Origin: Lysobacterales bacterium
GTDB taxonomy: Bacteria > Pseudomonadota > Gammaproteobacteria > Xanthomonadales > Wenzhouxiangellaceae
Assembly (NCBI GenBank): GCA_002722315.1
Contig: PBLG01000046.1
Location: 186,001-250,000, forward strand
Length of the DNA: 64,000 bases
Reading direction: 5' to 3'
The position numbers and the translations under genes were made by a program. Within the stretch, counting starts at the first letter, position 1; the number at the start of each line of letters is the position of its first letter. The notes under the pieces are model-generated. The model was given only the letters and a program-made list of their open reading frames with translations, was not told the origin of the DNA and searched no databases. This document shows, one piece after another, positions 16,470 to 26,226 of this stretch.

Positions 16470-16889
16470 TCATTCGAAGGCGCCCCGGCCGACGCCGTGC
16501 TCGTCGAGAAGCGTTTCCAGCCGTCGGGTCGATTCGGCGCAGGATCGGACGGTCCTGCGAACCCGGTTTTCCAGCTCCAAGTCGACCTCGCGGCCGCTCG
16601 CACGCGCCGCGGCAATCTCGTTGAGGCTTGAGCAGTCCTTGTTCATCCGGGACTCCGCCTTTTCGATTCGCCGGCGGGCACGCTCGCCGATTTCGCCGTC
16701 CAACGGCGGTGCCATCATGAGTCGCGTCACGACGCCGTTGTGGCGACGAAAAACCCGTTCCGAATAGTCGCGCAATTCGTCGGTGGTCATGAAACGGAGA
16801 TCCAGCGGATCGTTGCCGCGGGGCACGGGTACGCAACCGGAAATCGCAGCGAGGAGGGACAGGTGAAGAATGAACGGCGCGGCGCGCAT
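16470..16889 (-). CDS. Small hypothetical lipoprotein
   Basis: A 139-residue protein that I do not recognise. It starts with a signal peptide ending in a lipobox ISGC (Cys19), so it should be a lipid-anchored envelope protein. The mature part is largely helical and charged, with ELRDYSERVFRRHNGVVTR near residue 38 and a predicted amphipathic stretch up to the C-terminus. It contains two further cysteines (SSL-adjacent Cys and RSCAES) that could pair. It lies between rho and hemG on the same strand. No function can be inferred. Confidence 0.7.
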   Translation of the reverse strand: MRAAPFILHLSLLAAISGCVPVPRGNDPLDLRFMTTDELRDYSERVFRRHNGVVTRLMMAPPLDGEIGERARRRIEKAESRMNKDCSSLNEIAAARASGREVDLELENRVRRTVRSCAESTRRLETLLDEHGVGRGAFE

Positions 16890-16985
16890 GGATCAAGCTG
16901 CCCGGTTGCGCGGCCTGGCGAAGGCTGCGAAACGCGCTGACGCGAATGGCATGGGTCGCCCGGCGTTCATTCTATGCGCAGCCCC

Positions 16986-18242
16986 TCACCGCTTCATGTA
17001 ATTGAAGAACTCTTCGTTGGTCTTGGTCGACTTGAGCTTGTCGAGCATGAATTCGATTGCCTGGATCTCGTCCATGGGATGCAGGATGCGGCGCAGTATC
17101 CAGATTTTCTGCAGCAACTCGGGCCCGATCATCAACTCTTCGCGACGGGTGCCGGAGCGGTTGATGTCCATGGCCGGAAACACGCGCTTTTCCGATATGC
17201 GGCGGCTCAGGTGGATTTCCATGTTGCCGGTGCCCTTGAATTCCTCGTAGATCACCTCGTCCATCTTCGAACCGGTATCGACGAGCGCGGTTGCAATGAT
17301 GGTCAGGCTGCCGCCGCCTTCGATCTTGCGCGCGGCGCCGAAGAAGCGCTTGGGGCGCTGAAGTGCGTTGGCGTCCACGCCGCCTGTAAGGACCTTGCCC
17401 GAAGACGGCACCACGGTGTTGTAGGCACGGGCCAGGCGGGTGATGGAATCGAGCAGGATGACCACGTCGTGCTGATGCTCGACCAGGCGCTTGGCCCGCT
17501 CGATCACCATGTCGGCAACCTGCACATGTCGGGTTGCCGGCTCGTCGAACGTCGAAGATATGACCTCGGCGTCGACCGTGCGCTGCATTTCCGTGACTTC
17601 TTCCGGCCGCTCGTCGATCAGAAGGATGATCATGTGGGCTTCCGGGTTGTTGGCCCGGATTGCGGTGGCGACATGCTGCAGCAGCATGGTCTTGCCGGCC
17701 TTGGGCGGAGAGACGATCAGGCCGCGCTGGCCCTTGCCGATCGGAGCGATCAGGTCGATGATGCGCCCGGTTATGTCTTCGGTGGAGCCGTTGCCGCGTT
17801 CGAGCTTGAACTGTTCGCGCGGAAATTCCGGCGTCAGGTTCTCGAACAGGATCTTGTTCTTGGACGCCTCGGGCTTGTGATAATTGATGTCCTCGACCTT
17901 GAGCAGGGCGAAGTAGCGTTCCGATTCCTTGGGCGGACGAATCTTGCCCGAAATCATGTCGCCGGTGCGCAGGTTGAAGCGCCGAATCTGGCTGGGCGAC
18001 ACGTAGATGTCGTCCGGCCCTGCCATGTATGAGCCGAGCGCCGAGCGCAGGAAGCCGAAGCCGTCCTGGAGGATTTCCAGCACGCTGTCGCCGTATATGG
18101 GCTCCTTCTTGCGCGCGCGCGCCTTGAGGATGGCGAAAATGACGTCCTGCTTGCGCGATCTGCCAATGTTCTCGATCCCGAGTTCATTGGCCATTTCGAT
18201 CAGGTCCTGGACGGACTTCTTCTTCAAGTCGGTAAGATTCAT
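16986..18242 (-). CDS. rho: Transcription termination factor Rho
   Basis: Hexameric RNA-dependent ATPase that ends transcription. The start at 18242 ([18 protein letters not shown]) gives 418 residues, one fewer than E. coli Rho. Visible features are the RNP1-like RNA-binding segment DGFGFLRS, Walker [11 protein letters not shown] near residue 178, the Q-loop/R-loop region [14 protein letters not shown], and the C-terminus ending in FFNYMKR. A longer upstream extension is out of keeping with the family. trxA is upstream on the same strand, the classic trxA-rho order. Confidence 0.98.
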   Translation of the reverse strand: MNLTDLKKKSVQDLIEMANELGIENIGRSRKQDVIFAILKARARKKEPIYGDSVLEILQDGFGFLRSALGSYMAGPDDIYVSPSQIRRFNLRTGDMISGKIRPPKESERYFALLKVEDINYHKPEASKNKILFENLTPEFPREQFKLERGNGSTEDITGRIIDLIAPIGKGQRGLIVSPPKAGKTMLLQHVATAIRANNPEAHMIILLIDERPEEVTEMQRTVDAEVISSTFDEPATRHVQVADMVIERAKRLVEHQHDVVILLDSITRLARAYNTVVPSSGKVLTGGVDANALQRPKRFFGAARKIEGGGSLTIIATALVDTGSKMDEVIYEEFKGTGNMEIHLSRRISEKRVFPAMDINRSGTRREELMIGPELLQKIWILRRILHPMDEIQAIEFMLDKLKSTKTNEEFFNYMKR

Positions 18243-18439
18243 CGAACGGTTTGCCTTGAAATGACTGGATTTGAACGGAATGCTGCACGCTGCCCTGTGC
18301 GCGCAGCGTCTGCGCGCTCGGCTCGGCAATGCGAGCGAGATTACTTTCCAGTTGGTCCCGAAACAATAGGGAGTCTGATACTGCTGCAACGGGCGGTTGC
18401 CCGCAAGGGATTTGGCAAGACTACCACTTTCGCTGCGCG

Positions 18440-18500
18440 CCGTCCAGTACCCGGTACCGGACGGGCTGGCGACGGCCGGCGCAGCAGCGCCGCGCCCGGC
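18440..18500 (-). terminator. Two strong hairpins after trxA, before rho
   Basis: Positions 18440-18464 form a near-perfect palindrome (CCGTCCAGTACC / GGTACCGGACGG with one mismatch). A second GC-rich palindrome spans about 18473-18500 (GGCCGGCGC / GCGCCCGGCC). Both lie within 65 bases downstream of the trxA stop and upstream of rho on the transcribed minus strand. Neither is followed by a clear U-tract, so they may be an attenuation or RNA-processing region rather than a simple intrinsic terminator. Confidence 0.4.
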
Positions 18501-18504
18501 CGAT

Positions 18505-18834
18505 TCACTGTATATGCTGCTCGATGAAATCCTTGAGCACGCCCTTGGTTACGGCGCCGACCTTCATGCCCTGGACCTTGCCGTCGTTGAACACCATCAG
18601 CGTCGGAATGCCGCGGATCTTGAACTGGCCGGCAATCTGCGGGTTCTCGTCGATGTTGACCTTGGCGATCTTGATCTTGCCGACATACTCATCGGCCAGT
18701 TCGTGCAGCAGCGGATCGATCATCTTGCACGGGCCGCACCATTCGGCCCAGTAGTCCACCAGCACCGGCTGACCGGCATTGACGACTTCCTGTTCGAACG
18801 ATGCGTCGGATACGTGCGTGATATTTTCGGACAC
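18505..18834 (-). CDS. trxA: Thioredoxin 1
   Basis: Cytoplasmic dithiol reductant, 109 residues. The active site WCGPC is at residues 32-36, with the cis-proline loop in RGIPTLMVF and the conserved buried aspartate in VLVDYWAEW. The protein has the length and termini of E. coli TrxA. It lies 262 bases upstream of rho and diverges from rhlB across a 234-base region. A TAGAAT hexamer at 18913-18918 on the plus strand of that region lacks a convincing -35 partner. Confidence 0.98.
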   Translation of the reverse strand: MSENITHVSDASFEQEVVNAGQPVLVDYWAEWCGPCKMIDPLLHELADEYVGKIKIAKVNIDENPQIAGQFKIRGIPTLMVFNDGKVQGMKVGAVTKGVLKDFIEQHIQ

Positions 18835-19068
18835 GTTGATTTCTCCTCGGGATTGCGGATTCGGGAATACGGGCCGGCACTCGGCGCGCAGGCTTGCGCT
18901 TCCGGAGAATGCTAGAATACTTCAAAAGCCAGCCCTGCTGGCCCCGAGCGCCTGTTTTCGTAACATCCGGCTTGCTCCGGGCGATTTCAAGCAGGCCGAT
19001 TCCATGAATTTCGGCATGGACCCCGATCCGGTGCCGGAATCGTCCTTCCATTTCAGGTTTACTACTGC

Positions 19069-20406
19069 GTGAGCGATACAGATATCCGATCCGATCATCA
19101 ATCATCCGGGCAACCGGTCCCAGGCGAACACCACGACCGCGTACTGAGCGACGTCGGGTTCGACAGTTTCGATCTCCCGGAGGCCGTCGTCGCCGGACTG
19201 CGCGACGCCGGCTTCGAAAAGTGCACGCCAATCCAGGCCGATACGCTGCCGCTGGTTCTCAACGGCCGGGACGTCGCCGGGCAGGCGCGCACCGGCACAG
19301 GCAAGACCGCGGCGTTTCTGCTGGCGATCTTCAACAGGCTTCTGGCCGATTCGGACCCCGACAGCGCCGGGCACAATCCGCGTTCCATCGTGATCGCGCC
19401 GACCCGCGAACTGGCCATCCAGATCCATCGCGACGCCCTGTTGCTGGGGTCGCATACCGGGCTGAAGTTCGGCCTGGCCTACGGTGGCGTGGACTATCAG
19501 AAGCAGCGCGACCAGCTTTCCGACGGGGTCGACGTGCTCATAGGGACCCCGGGCCGCGTCATCGACTACTTCAAGCAGAACGTGTTCAACCTCAAGCACA
19601 TCCGGATTGCGGTTCTCGACGAGGCCGATCGGATGTTCGATCTGGGCTTCATCGGCGACATCCGCTATCTGTTCCGGGCCATGCCGCCGCCGGACCAGCG
19701 TCAGTGCCTGATGTTTTCGGCCACGTTCCCGCTCAAGGTCACGGAACTGGCCTACGAGCACATGAACGATGCCGAGACCATTCGGATCGACGAAGACCAC
19801 AAGACCACCGAGCGGGTGCGCCAGGTCGTTTACTACCCGAGTAATCGGGAAAAGCTGCCGCTGCTCATCAAGCTGCTGCGGGAGATGGTCGACGGCCACG
19901 TGATCGTGTTCGTCAATACGCGCCGGGCCGCCGACCTCGTCGACCGGATGCTGCAGGGCAACGGTTTCGATTCGGCGATGCTGGCCGGCTCGGTGCCGCA
20001 GAAGAAGCGTCAGCGACTGTTACAGAAATTTCATGCCGGCGAACTTCCGATCCTGGTGGCCACTGACGTGGCCGCACGCGGGCTGCACATTCCGGACGTC
20101 AGCCACGTGATCAATTTCGACCTGCCCCAGGACGCGGCCGATTACGTCCACCGCATCGGCCGCACGGCCAGGCTGGGGGCGACGGGCGAGGCCATCAGCT
20201 TCGCCTGCGAGGACTACGCGTTTCATCTGCCGGAAATCGAGGCCTATATCGATCAGCCGATCGAGTTGATCGGCCACGATGCCGACGAGTTGCCGAAGCT
20301 CGAAAAGGCCAAGCCGTCGACCGGCAACCAGGGTCGCCCGGCGAGTGCCCGGGGCGGCAAGGGCAGGGGCGGCCAGGGTTCCGGCGGTCGCAGACGGCGC
20401 GGCTGA
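19069..20406 (+). CDS. rhlB: ATP-dependent RNA helicase RhlB
   Basis: DEAD-box RNA helicase of the RNA degradosome type. It is 445 residues and starts with GTG at 19069; no in-frame ATG lies before the core. The Q motif region FEKCTPIQ, motif I ARTGTGKT, motif [13 protein letters not shown], motif III SATF and motif [12 protein letters not shown] are all intact. A basic, glycine-rich tail ([14 protein letters not shown]) ends the protein, like the RNA- and RNase E-binding tails of RhlB. The divergent position opposite trxA-rho matches the conserved gammaproteobacterial neighbourhood and supports RhlB over RhlE. Confidence 0.94.
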   Translation: MSDTDIRSDHQSSGQPVPGEHHDRVLSDVGFDSFDLPEAVVAGLRDAGFEKCTPIQADTLPLVLNGRDVAGQARTGTGKTAAFLLAIFNRLLADSDPDSAGHNPRSIVIAPTRELAIQIHRDALLLGSHTGLKFGLAYGGVDYQKQRDQLSDGVDVLIGTPGRVIDYFKQNVFNLKHIRIAVLDEADRMFDLGFIGDIRYLFRAMPPPDQRQCLMFSATFPLKVTELAYEHMNDAETIRIDEDHKTTERVRQVVYYPSNREKLPLLIKLLREMVDGHVIVFVNTRRAADLVDRMLQGNGFDSAMLAGSVPQKKRQRLLQKFHAGELPILVATDVAARGLHIPDVSHVINFDLPQDAADYVHRIGRTARLGATGEAISFACEDYAFHLPEIEAYIDQPIELIGHDADELPKLEKAKPSTGNQGRPASARGGKGRGGQGSGGRRRRG

Positions 20407-20494
20407 CCGGATATGCCTGATCCGGGTTTGCTGTGCTAATCTGCCAAGCCGTAGTCGACCTGCAGCATTCCTTGTCAATGATCTCGATCGCAGC

Positions 20495-21343
20495 ATGATT
20501 GCCTCGTTGAATCGACTCGCCGTTCCGCGCGCGGCCAATGCAGTCAGCTGGCTGCTGGTCGTCGTCTGCGTCCTGCTGGTAGCGCGCATAGGGGTCGTGC
20601 TGGTCGACGGCGTGGACGTCGATTATCAACCCCTCCCGTTTTCGCCTTCTTCCGAGCGCGTCGCAACGCTTCCCGCCACCGATTGGCGAATGTTCGGGGA
20701 CCCGGTGGAACCCGATTACGGCTTCGCGCAGCCGCTCCCGCCGACACCGCTTTCGCTTCGGCTGCGCGGGGTCGTCACCGGTGAGCGCGGGTACGCGATC
20801 ATCGTCGACGCGGAGGGCAACGAAGGTGTATACCGGGCCGGTGACATGCTGCCGGGCGACGCCGAGGTGGTCACCATCGAGGCCCGTCGCGTCGTGCTCG
20901 AGCGCAACGCCACTCGCGAGGCCCTGGAGCTTCCGGGATCGGGCACTTCGACAGCTGCGGCGCCGCGTACGCGGGATGAAGCGCGTCGCCGGGACGGCGA
21001 CCTGCCCAGCGGCGTCGGGATCGGATCGCTGGCGTCGATGACTTCGGCATTCAGGCTGGATCCGAATGAACTCGCGCAGCGGATCACGATTCTGCCGGTC
21101 GCCGGCGGCGGCTTTCGAGTGCGGGCCGGGCGCGACGCGGCCATCTTCACCCAGCTCGGTTTCCACGCCAACGACATCGTGCTGGCGATCAATGGGCAGC
21201 CGGTGGACAACCAGGCCGACGTACGCGCGGTTTTCGAATCGTTTCGTCCCGGCGAGCCGCTGGCGATCACGGTTCGGCGCGGTGAGCGCCAGCTTGTACT
21301 GACCCCGGATCTGTCGATGCTGGGCGAGAGCGGGCAGAGATGA
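20495..21343 (+). CDS. gspC: Type II secretion inner-membrane protein GspC
   Basis: Links the type II secretion inner-membrane platform to the outer-membrane secretin. It is 282 residues from the ATG at 20495; an earlier in-frame start would add unconserved sequence. A single N-terminal membrane anchor (about residues 13-37), the homology-region domain (TPLSLRLRGVVTG, around residue 85) and a C-terminal PDZ-like domain (GFHANDIVLAINGQPV) are visible. It is followed at 65 bases by gspD, the usual order. Confidence 0.93.
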   Translation: MIASLNRLAVPRAANAVSWLLVVVCVLLVARIGVVLVDGVDVDYQPLPFSPSSERVATLPATDWRMFGDPVEPDYGFAQPLPPTPLSLRLRGVVTGERGYAIIVDAEGNEGVYRAGDMLPGDAEVVTIEARRVVLERNATREALELPGSGTSTAAAPRTRDEARRRDGDLPSGVGIGSLASMTSAFRLDPNELAQRITILPVAGGGFRVRAGRDAAIFTQLGFHANDIVLAINGQPVDNQADVRAVFESFRPGEPLAITVRRGERQLVLTPDLSMLGESGQR

Positions 21344-21408
21344 ACAAACTGGGCCGGGTCTCAATCAACCTCGGCTGATTACATATAAAGAGCGGAGCCA
21401 AGAACAAG

Positions 21409-23331
21409 ATGAAAACCAATCAATTCGCAGCCGTCGCAGCGTTGATATTCGGGCTGGCTGGTTCCGGAGTGCACGCCCAGCAAAGCGAAACCCACCTGCT
21501 CAATTTCCAGAACGCCGACATTCGCTCGCTGATCACGACGGTTGCCGACATCACCGGGCGCAACATCGTGATCGACCCAGCGGTCAGCGGACAGATCACG
21601 GTCATCTCAAGCGAGGAACTCACGGCCGATTCGGTCTACGACGTCTTTCTGTCGATTCTGGCAGTGCACGGCTACAGCGCGATCGACGACGGTGCGGTCA
21701 CCCGCATCGTGCCCGATGCCGCGGCGCGCTTCGGCAGCGGTGTTGCCAACGGCACAGGCGGTGGCCAGGACCAGGTCACCAGGCTGATCCCGCTGGAGCA
21801 TGTGCGCGCCGCGGAAGTGCTTCCCATGCTGCGCTCGCTGGTGCCGCAATCGGCTTATCTGGCTGCGCACGAGACTTCGAACTCGCTGTTGGTCAGCGAC
21901 AGGGCAGCCGGCGTCAGGCGCCTGCAGGCGGTGATCGAACGGCTGGACGCGGCGTCCGACAATGGCGCCGAAGTGCTCGGGCTCAGCCATGCCGACGCCG
22001 AGGAAGTTGCCGAAATCGCCAACCAGATATATTCGGGTGCGGAACAGCCGCTGGCCATTCCCGATGCCCGCACCAATTCCATCGTGCTGCGCGGCGATAC
22101 CGCTCAGCGTGTCCGCCTGCGCACCCTGATCAGCCACCTCGACACCCCGATGACCGAGGGCGGCGGCTCGCGCGTGGTGTACCTTCGGTATGCCAACGCG
22201 CAATCGCTGGTCCCGGTGCTGGAGAGCCTGGTCGACGAAGTGGGCGAGGGGCAGCGCCAGCGCGTGCGCATCAACGCGCACGAAGAGACCAATTCGATCG
22301 TGATCTCGGCGCCGCCTGCCGTCTACCGGGAAATTCGCTCGATCATCGACCAACTGGACATCCGCCGCGCCCAGGTGCTGGTCGAGGCCATCATCGCCGA
22401 GGTTGCCGCCGATACCGGAATGGATCTCGGCATTCAGTGGCAGTTCTTCGAGTCCGGCGACTCGGGCTTTTTCGGCGGCACCAATTTCCAGACGGGCGGT
22501 CGCAATATCCTCAATCTCAGCGCCGGGCTGGCGAGCGGAGAAGACGGCGCCACGGTGCTCCCGGGCGGCGGCCTCAATCTTGGCTACGTCGACGGGACCA
22601 CCAACCTGCTGGGGATCGAGCTGCTCGAGATCGGCGCGCTGGCGCAGGCGCTTGCAACCGATGGGAACACCAACGTGCTGTCCACGCCGTCCATCGTGAC
22701 CATGGACAATCACCCGGCGAGCATCAACGTAGGCCAGGAAGTGCCGTTTCTCTCGGGCAGTTTCGTGGCCGAAGGCGTCTCGACCGCCGAGGGCCAGGTC
22801 AACCCGTTCCAGACGATCCAGCGAGAAGAGGTGGGCCTGAAACTGCGCGTCACGCCGCATATCAACGAAGGCGACACGATCATGCTGGCCATAGAACAGG
22901 AGGTCTCCTCGCTGGCGCCAATCGCGGGTGCGGTCGACCTGATCACCAACAAGCGCACGATCTCGACCCGCGTCATGGTGCCGGATGGCTCCATGCTGGT
23001 GCTGGGCGGCTTGATCAGCGACGATCTGAGCGAATCGGTCGAACGCGTTCCCGGGCTGAGCCGGATCCCGCTGTTCGGCGAACTGTTCACCTATCGCTCG
23101 ACCAGCCAGGTCAAGCGCAACCTGATGGTTTTCATCCGGCCGCGCATTCTCCACGACCAGAAGCTCATGGACGACCTGACCGCCGGGAAGTACCGAACGA
23201 TTCGCGGCTCCCAGCTCGAGCAGCGCGCCGGACGGAGTGTTCTTTCGCGTCGCGAGGAGACTCCGCTGCTCCCGGAGCTCGAGGATTTTCTCCAGACCGG
23301 CCAGGGCGCCAGCGAGCCGGATGGGCGCTGA
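21409..23331 (+). CDS. gspD: Type II secretion secretin GspD
   Basis: Outer-membrane channel of type II secretion, 640 residues, with a cleavable signal peptide ending near AHA-QQ (residues 23-25). The N0 domain (LLNFQNADIRSLITTVADITG) and repeated N1-N3 domains lead to the secretin core (VGQEVPFLSGSF near residue 445 and VGLKLRVTPHINEGDTIML). VLGGLISDD marks the C-terminal gate region. It overlaps gspE by 11 bases. Confidence 0.96.
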   Translation: MKTNQFAAVAALIFGLAGSGVHAQQSETHLLNFQNADIRSLITTVADITGRNIVIDPAVSGQITVISSEELTADSVYDVFLSILAVHGYSAIDDGAVTRIVPDAAARFGSGVANGTGGGQDQVTRLIPLEHVRAAEVLPMLRSLVPQSAYLAAHETSNSLLVSDRAAGVRRLQAVIERLDAASDNGAEVLGLSHADAEEVAEIANQIYSGAEQPLAIPDARTNSIVLRGDTAQRVRLRTLISHLDTPMTEGGGSRVVYLRYANAQSLVPVLESLVDEVGEGQRQRVRINAHEETNSIVISAPPAVYREIRSIIDQLDIRRAQVLVEAIIAEVAADTGMDLGIQWQFFESGDSGFFGGTNFQTGGRNILNLSAGLASGEDGATVLPGGGLNLGYVDGTTNLLGIELLEIGALAQALATDGNTNVLSTPSIVTMDNHPASINVGQEVPFLSGSFVAEGVSTAEGQVNPFQTIQREEVGLKLRVTPHINEGDTIMLAIEQEVSSLAPIAGAVDLITNKRTISTRVMVPDGSMLVLGGLISDDLSESVERVPGLSRIPLFGELFTYRSTSQVKRNLMVFIRPRILHDQKLMDDLTAGKYRTIRGSQLEQRAGRSVLSRREETPLLPELEDFLQTGQGASEPDGR

Positions 23332-24799
23332 TTTCAGGCCCGGGTTCGGATTCGCCCGTCGTCGAGGCGTCACGGTCGCCGGGCGCGACGAGCAGGGGCG
23401 CTTCAGGATCGTCGCACGTGAACCCACGGACCTGGAAGCCTTGCGCGAAGTCCGCCGCAACCTGTCGGGCGCGACGGTCATCGAAAAGCTTGGCGAGGCC
23501 GAGTTCGGTGAACTGATTTCCAGGCTTTACCAGGCCGGCAATGGCGAGGCCCACAAGGTCGCCGAAAACCTCAACGACGAACTCGACCTGACCCGGTTGG
23601 CCGAGCAGTTGCCGGAACCGGCCGACCTGCTCGAGGCCGACGACGACGCGCCGATCATTCGCCTGATCAACGGCGTGCTCTCCCAGGCGGTCCGCGAGCG
23701 GGCGTCCGATATCCATTTCGAGCCCTTCGAGGACCGACTCTCCGTGCGATTCAGGGTCGACGGGGTGCTGCGGGAGGTGTTGTCGACCTCGCCGGCCCTG
23801 GCGCCGCTGGTGGCCTCGCGCATCAAGGTCATGGCGCGTCTGGACATCGCCGAAAAGCGCCTCCCGCAGGACGGCCGGATCAGCCTGAGACTGGCCGGCC
23901 GGCCCGTGGACGTTCGGGTGTCCACCTTGCCCTCCAGCCACGGCGAGCGCGTGGTCCTCAGGCTGCTCGACAAGCAGGCCGGCAAGCTCGGTCTGACGGA
24001 ACTGGGGATGGGCGACGATACGCTGAAACGGCTGCGGCGGATGATCCATCGGCCGCATGGAATCTTGCTGGTCACCGGGCCCACCGGATCGGGCAAGTCG
24101 ACCACGCTTTACGCGGCGCTGCTGGAGCTCAACGATCGAAGCCGCAACATCATGACGGTCGAGGATCCCATCGAGTACGACATCGACGGCATCGGCCAGA
24201 CCCAGGTCAATCCCAAGGTCGATCTGACGTTCGCCCGCGGCCTGCGCGCCATCCTGCGCCAGGATCCTGACGTGGTGATGGTCGGCGAGATTCGCGACCT
24301 GGAGACCGCACGAATCGCAGTCCAGGCATCCATGACCGGGCACCTGGTGCTGTCGACGCTGCATACCAACACCGCGGTGGGCGCGATCAATCGACTGGTC
24401 GACATGGGAATAGAACCGTTCCTGCTTTCTTCCAGCCTGATCGGCGTGATGGCACAGCGACTGGTACGCCGACTGGACCCGGATTTCCGCAGGGCTGTGG
24501 AACTCGAGCCCGAGGCGCTGGCTGCCAGCGGGATCGAGAAAGATTCAGCCGTTACGCTGTACCGACCCGAGGCCGAACTCCCGGTGGGCGTGAGCGGATT
24601 CAGCGGTCGAACCGGGATCTACGAGCTGGTAGCCGTGGACGACGAAATGCAGTCCGCGATTCATCGCCGGGCGGCCGAGGCGGAGCTGGAGGCGATTGCA
24701 CGACGCACATCGCCTTCCATATTCGACGACGGTTGGCGCAAGGCGCTTGCGGGAGAGACTTCGCTGGACGAGGTGCTGCGCGTGACACGCGAGGACTGA
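23321..24799 (+). CDS. gspE: Type II secretion ATPase GspE lacking the tetracysteine motif
   Basis: Cytoplasmic hexameric ATPase that drives pseudopilus assembly. I chose ATG 23321, 11 bases inside the end of gspD, giving 492 residues. It has an N-terminal GspE domain, ASDIHFEPFEDRLSVRFR, Walker A GPTGSGKST, the Asp box TVEDPIEYDIDG and Walker B VVMVGEIRDLETA. The usual CxxC...CxxC zinc domain between QRLVRRL and GRTGIYEL is replaced by about 50 residues with no cysteine at all. The rest of the secretion genes (gspF onward) are not in the window; rpoE comes next. Confidence 0.94.
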   Translation: MGADFRPGFGFARRRGVTVAGRDEQGRFRIVAREPTDLEALREVRRNLSGATVIEKLGEAEFGELISRLYQAGNGEAHKVAENLNDELDLTRLAEQLPEPADLLEADDDAPIIRLINGVLSQAVRERASDIHFEPFEDRLSVRFRVDGVLREVLSTSPALAPLVASRIKVMARLDIAEKRLPQDGRISLRLAGRPVDVRVSTLPSSHGERVVLRLLDKQAGKLGLTELGMGDDTLKRLRRMIHRPHGILLVTGPTGSGKSTTLYAALLELNDRSRNIMTVEDPIEYDIDGIGQTQVNPKVDLTFARGLRAILRQDPDVVMVGEIRDLETARIAVQASMTGHLVLSTLHTNTAVGAINRLVDMGIEPFLLSSSLIGVMAQRLVRRLDPDFRRAVELEPEALAASGIEKDSAVTLYRPEAELPVGVSGFSGRTGIYELVAVDDEMQSAIHRRAAEAELEAIARRTSPSIFDDGWRKALAGETSLDEVLRVTRED

Positions 24800-24873
24800 A
24801 CCCGAGAACCCGGCGGTCGTTGCCTGCGAAAAACACGCAGGTCGTCGGTCGGCAGACATTTCGAGCACAATAC

Positions 24874-24900
24874 GAACTAATGCGACGGGTGGCGGTCAAT
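24874..24900 (+). promoter_or_regulatory. Candidate sigma-E-type promoter upstream of rpoE
   Basis: GAACT (24874-24878) and TCAAT (24896-24900) are separated by 17 bases, about 50 bases before the rpoE ATG. Sigma-E promoters have a GGAACTT -35 and a TCTGA/TCTAA -10 with about 16-base spacing, and rpoE operons are usually autoregulated. The -10 match is partial, so this is a suggestion only. Confidence 0.3.
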
Positions 24901-24952
24901 GGGTTAGCGCCCGGCCGGCCCGACACACATCCGACAGGAGCAAGACGGCCCG

Positions 24953-25540
24953 ATGGGCGAACGTGAAACAGATCAGCTTCTGGTGGAAAGAGTCCAGAAG
25001 GGCGACAAGCGGGCTTTCGATCTGCTGGTAGGCAAGTACCAGCACAAGATCGTCAGCTTGATTTCGCGCTACGTCTCCGATCATGCGGAGGCGCTGGACG
25101 TCGCCCAGGAAGCTTTCATCAAGGCCTACAAGGCGATCGGGCGATTTCGCGGCGACAGTGCTTTTTATACATGGATGTATCGAATCGCGATCAACACCGC
25201 CAAGAACCACCTGGTTTCGCAGAGTCGGCGTCCGCCCTCATCGGATATCGATGCCCAGGATGCGGAACAATTTCAGGTCGACACGCGTCTGAAGGACCGT
25301 GGGTCGCCGGAACACGAACTTCTGAAGGAAGAAATTGAAACCACCATTCATGACGCCATTTCCGATCTGCCCGACGACCTGCGCGTCGCGATCACGCTGC
25401 GCGAGATGGAAGGCATGAGCTACGAAGATATCGCGACGACGATGGATTGTCCGATCGGTACCGTCCGCTCGCGCATCTTCCGCGCCCGTGAGGCGATCGA
25501 CGGCCGGCTCAGGCCTTTGCTGAGCAACCTGGATGACTAG
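24953..25540 (+). CDS. rpoE: Extracytoplasmic stress sigma factor RpoE (AlgU)
   Basis: ECF sigma factor of 195 residues that directs the response to misfolded envelope proteins. Region 2 has FDLLVGKYQHKIVSLISRYV and the -10 recognition segment TWMYRIAINTAKNHL. Region 4 contains the helix-turn-helix MSYEDIATTMDCPIGTVRSRIFRAR. The downstream genes rseA, rseB, rseC and mucD complete the operon and make this the sigma-E/AlgU orthologue rather than a generic ECF factor. Confidence 0.97.
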   Translation: MGERETDQLLVERVQKGDKRAFDLLVGKYQHKIVSLISRYVSDHAEALDVAQEAFIKAYKAIGRFRGDSAFYTWMYRIAINTAKNHLVSQSRRPPSSDIDAQDAEQFQVDTRLKDRGSPEHELLKEEIETTIHDAISDLPDDLRVAITLREMEGMSYEDIATTMDCPIGTVRSRIFRAREAIDGRLRPLLSNLDD

Positions 25541-25555
25541 CGTCTGGAGCCCTGC

Positions 25556-26221
25556 ATGACCAATCAACCCGAATCCCGAGAGACGAAGCCCGTGGACAGA
25601 AACAACGAACACATATCCGCACTCGTCGACGGCGAACTCGACCCGAAGGGCGCCGCCTTTCTGGTCAGGCGCTTGTCCGACGACCCGCACATGCACCATC
25701 AATGGCAGCGTTTTCACCTTGTTCGTGCCTGTCTCCAGCGCGAGTTCAGCGGTCCGGTTTCGCTGGTCGGTCGCGTACAGGCCGCGCTGCAGGACGAGGC
25801 CGTGCCCGAGCGGGCAGGGCGCTTTTCTTCGTTGATGCGAATGGGCGTCGGCGGTGCGGTTGCCGCGAGCGTCGCCATGGTCGCGGTGCTGGGGCTGGCC
25901 AACCGGATGGAGTCGGAGAATTCGGGCGGGCCGGAGTCGGTGCAGGCCCCCGGTTTCGTCAGCCAGTCCACGGCGCTGGACAGGCAGTTCAATGCACCGC
26001 TGGTGCCGGCCGGGTTGGGCACGAACCAGAATTCCGGCGGCTCGGTCGGAACGAGTTCAGCAACCCAGCAGCGGATAAACCGCTACATGATCCGGCACAG
26101 CCAGGCCGCCGGCGGCAACGGGTTCATCTCGTATACACCGGTGCTGGCGGCCCCTGCCGCGGTCCAGCCGTTGGGCGAGGATGCGGTCGACAGCGCGGAA
26201 CGGGCCGACGAGGGCCGTTAG
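25556..26221 (+). CDS. rseA: Anti-sigma-E factor RseA (MucA)
   Basis: Single-pass inner-membrane protein that sequesters RpoE until it is proteolysed. It is 221 residues. The N-terminal cytoplasmic sigma-binding domain contains NNEHISALVDGELDP (about residues 17-30). One membrane segment spans about residues 97-115 (GVGGAVAASVAMVAVLGLA). The periplasmic tail of about 100 residues is rich in small and polar residues and would bind RseB. It starts 15 bases after rpoE. Confidence 0.93.
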   Translation: MTNQPESRETKPVDRNNEHISALVDGELDPKGAAFLVRRLSDDPHMHHQWQRFHLVRACLQREFSGPVSLVGRVQAALQDEAVPERAGRFSSLMRMGVGGAVAASVAMVAVLGLANRMESENSGGPESVQAPGFVSQSTALDRQFNAPLVPAGLGTNQNSGGSVGTSSATQQRINRYMIRHSQAAGGNGFISYTPVLAAPAAVQPLGEDAVDSAERADEGR

Positions 26222-26226
26222 TGCCG

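Noticed and set aside
18891-18918. rhlB promoter at TAGAAT 18913-18918
   Set aside because: No acceptable -35 at 16-18 bases; the candidate GGCTTG is weak.
21607-23481. Long minus-strand open frame opposite gspD
   Set aside because: Antisense shadow with no recognisable domain; gspD on the plus strand has full secretin signatures.
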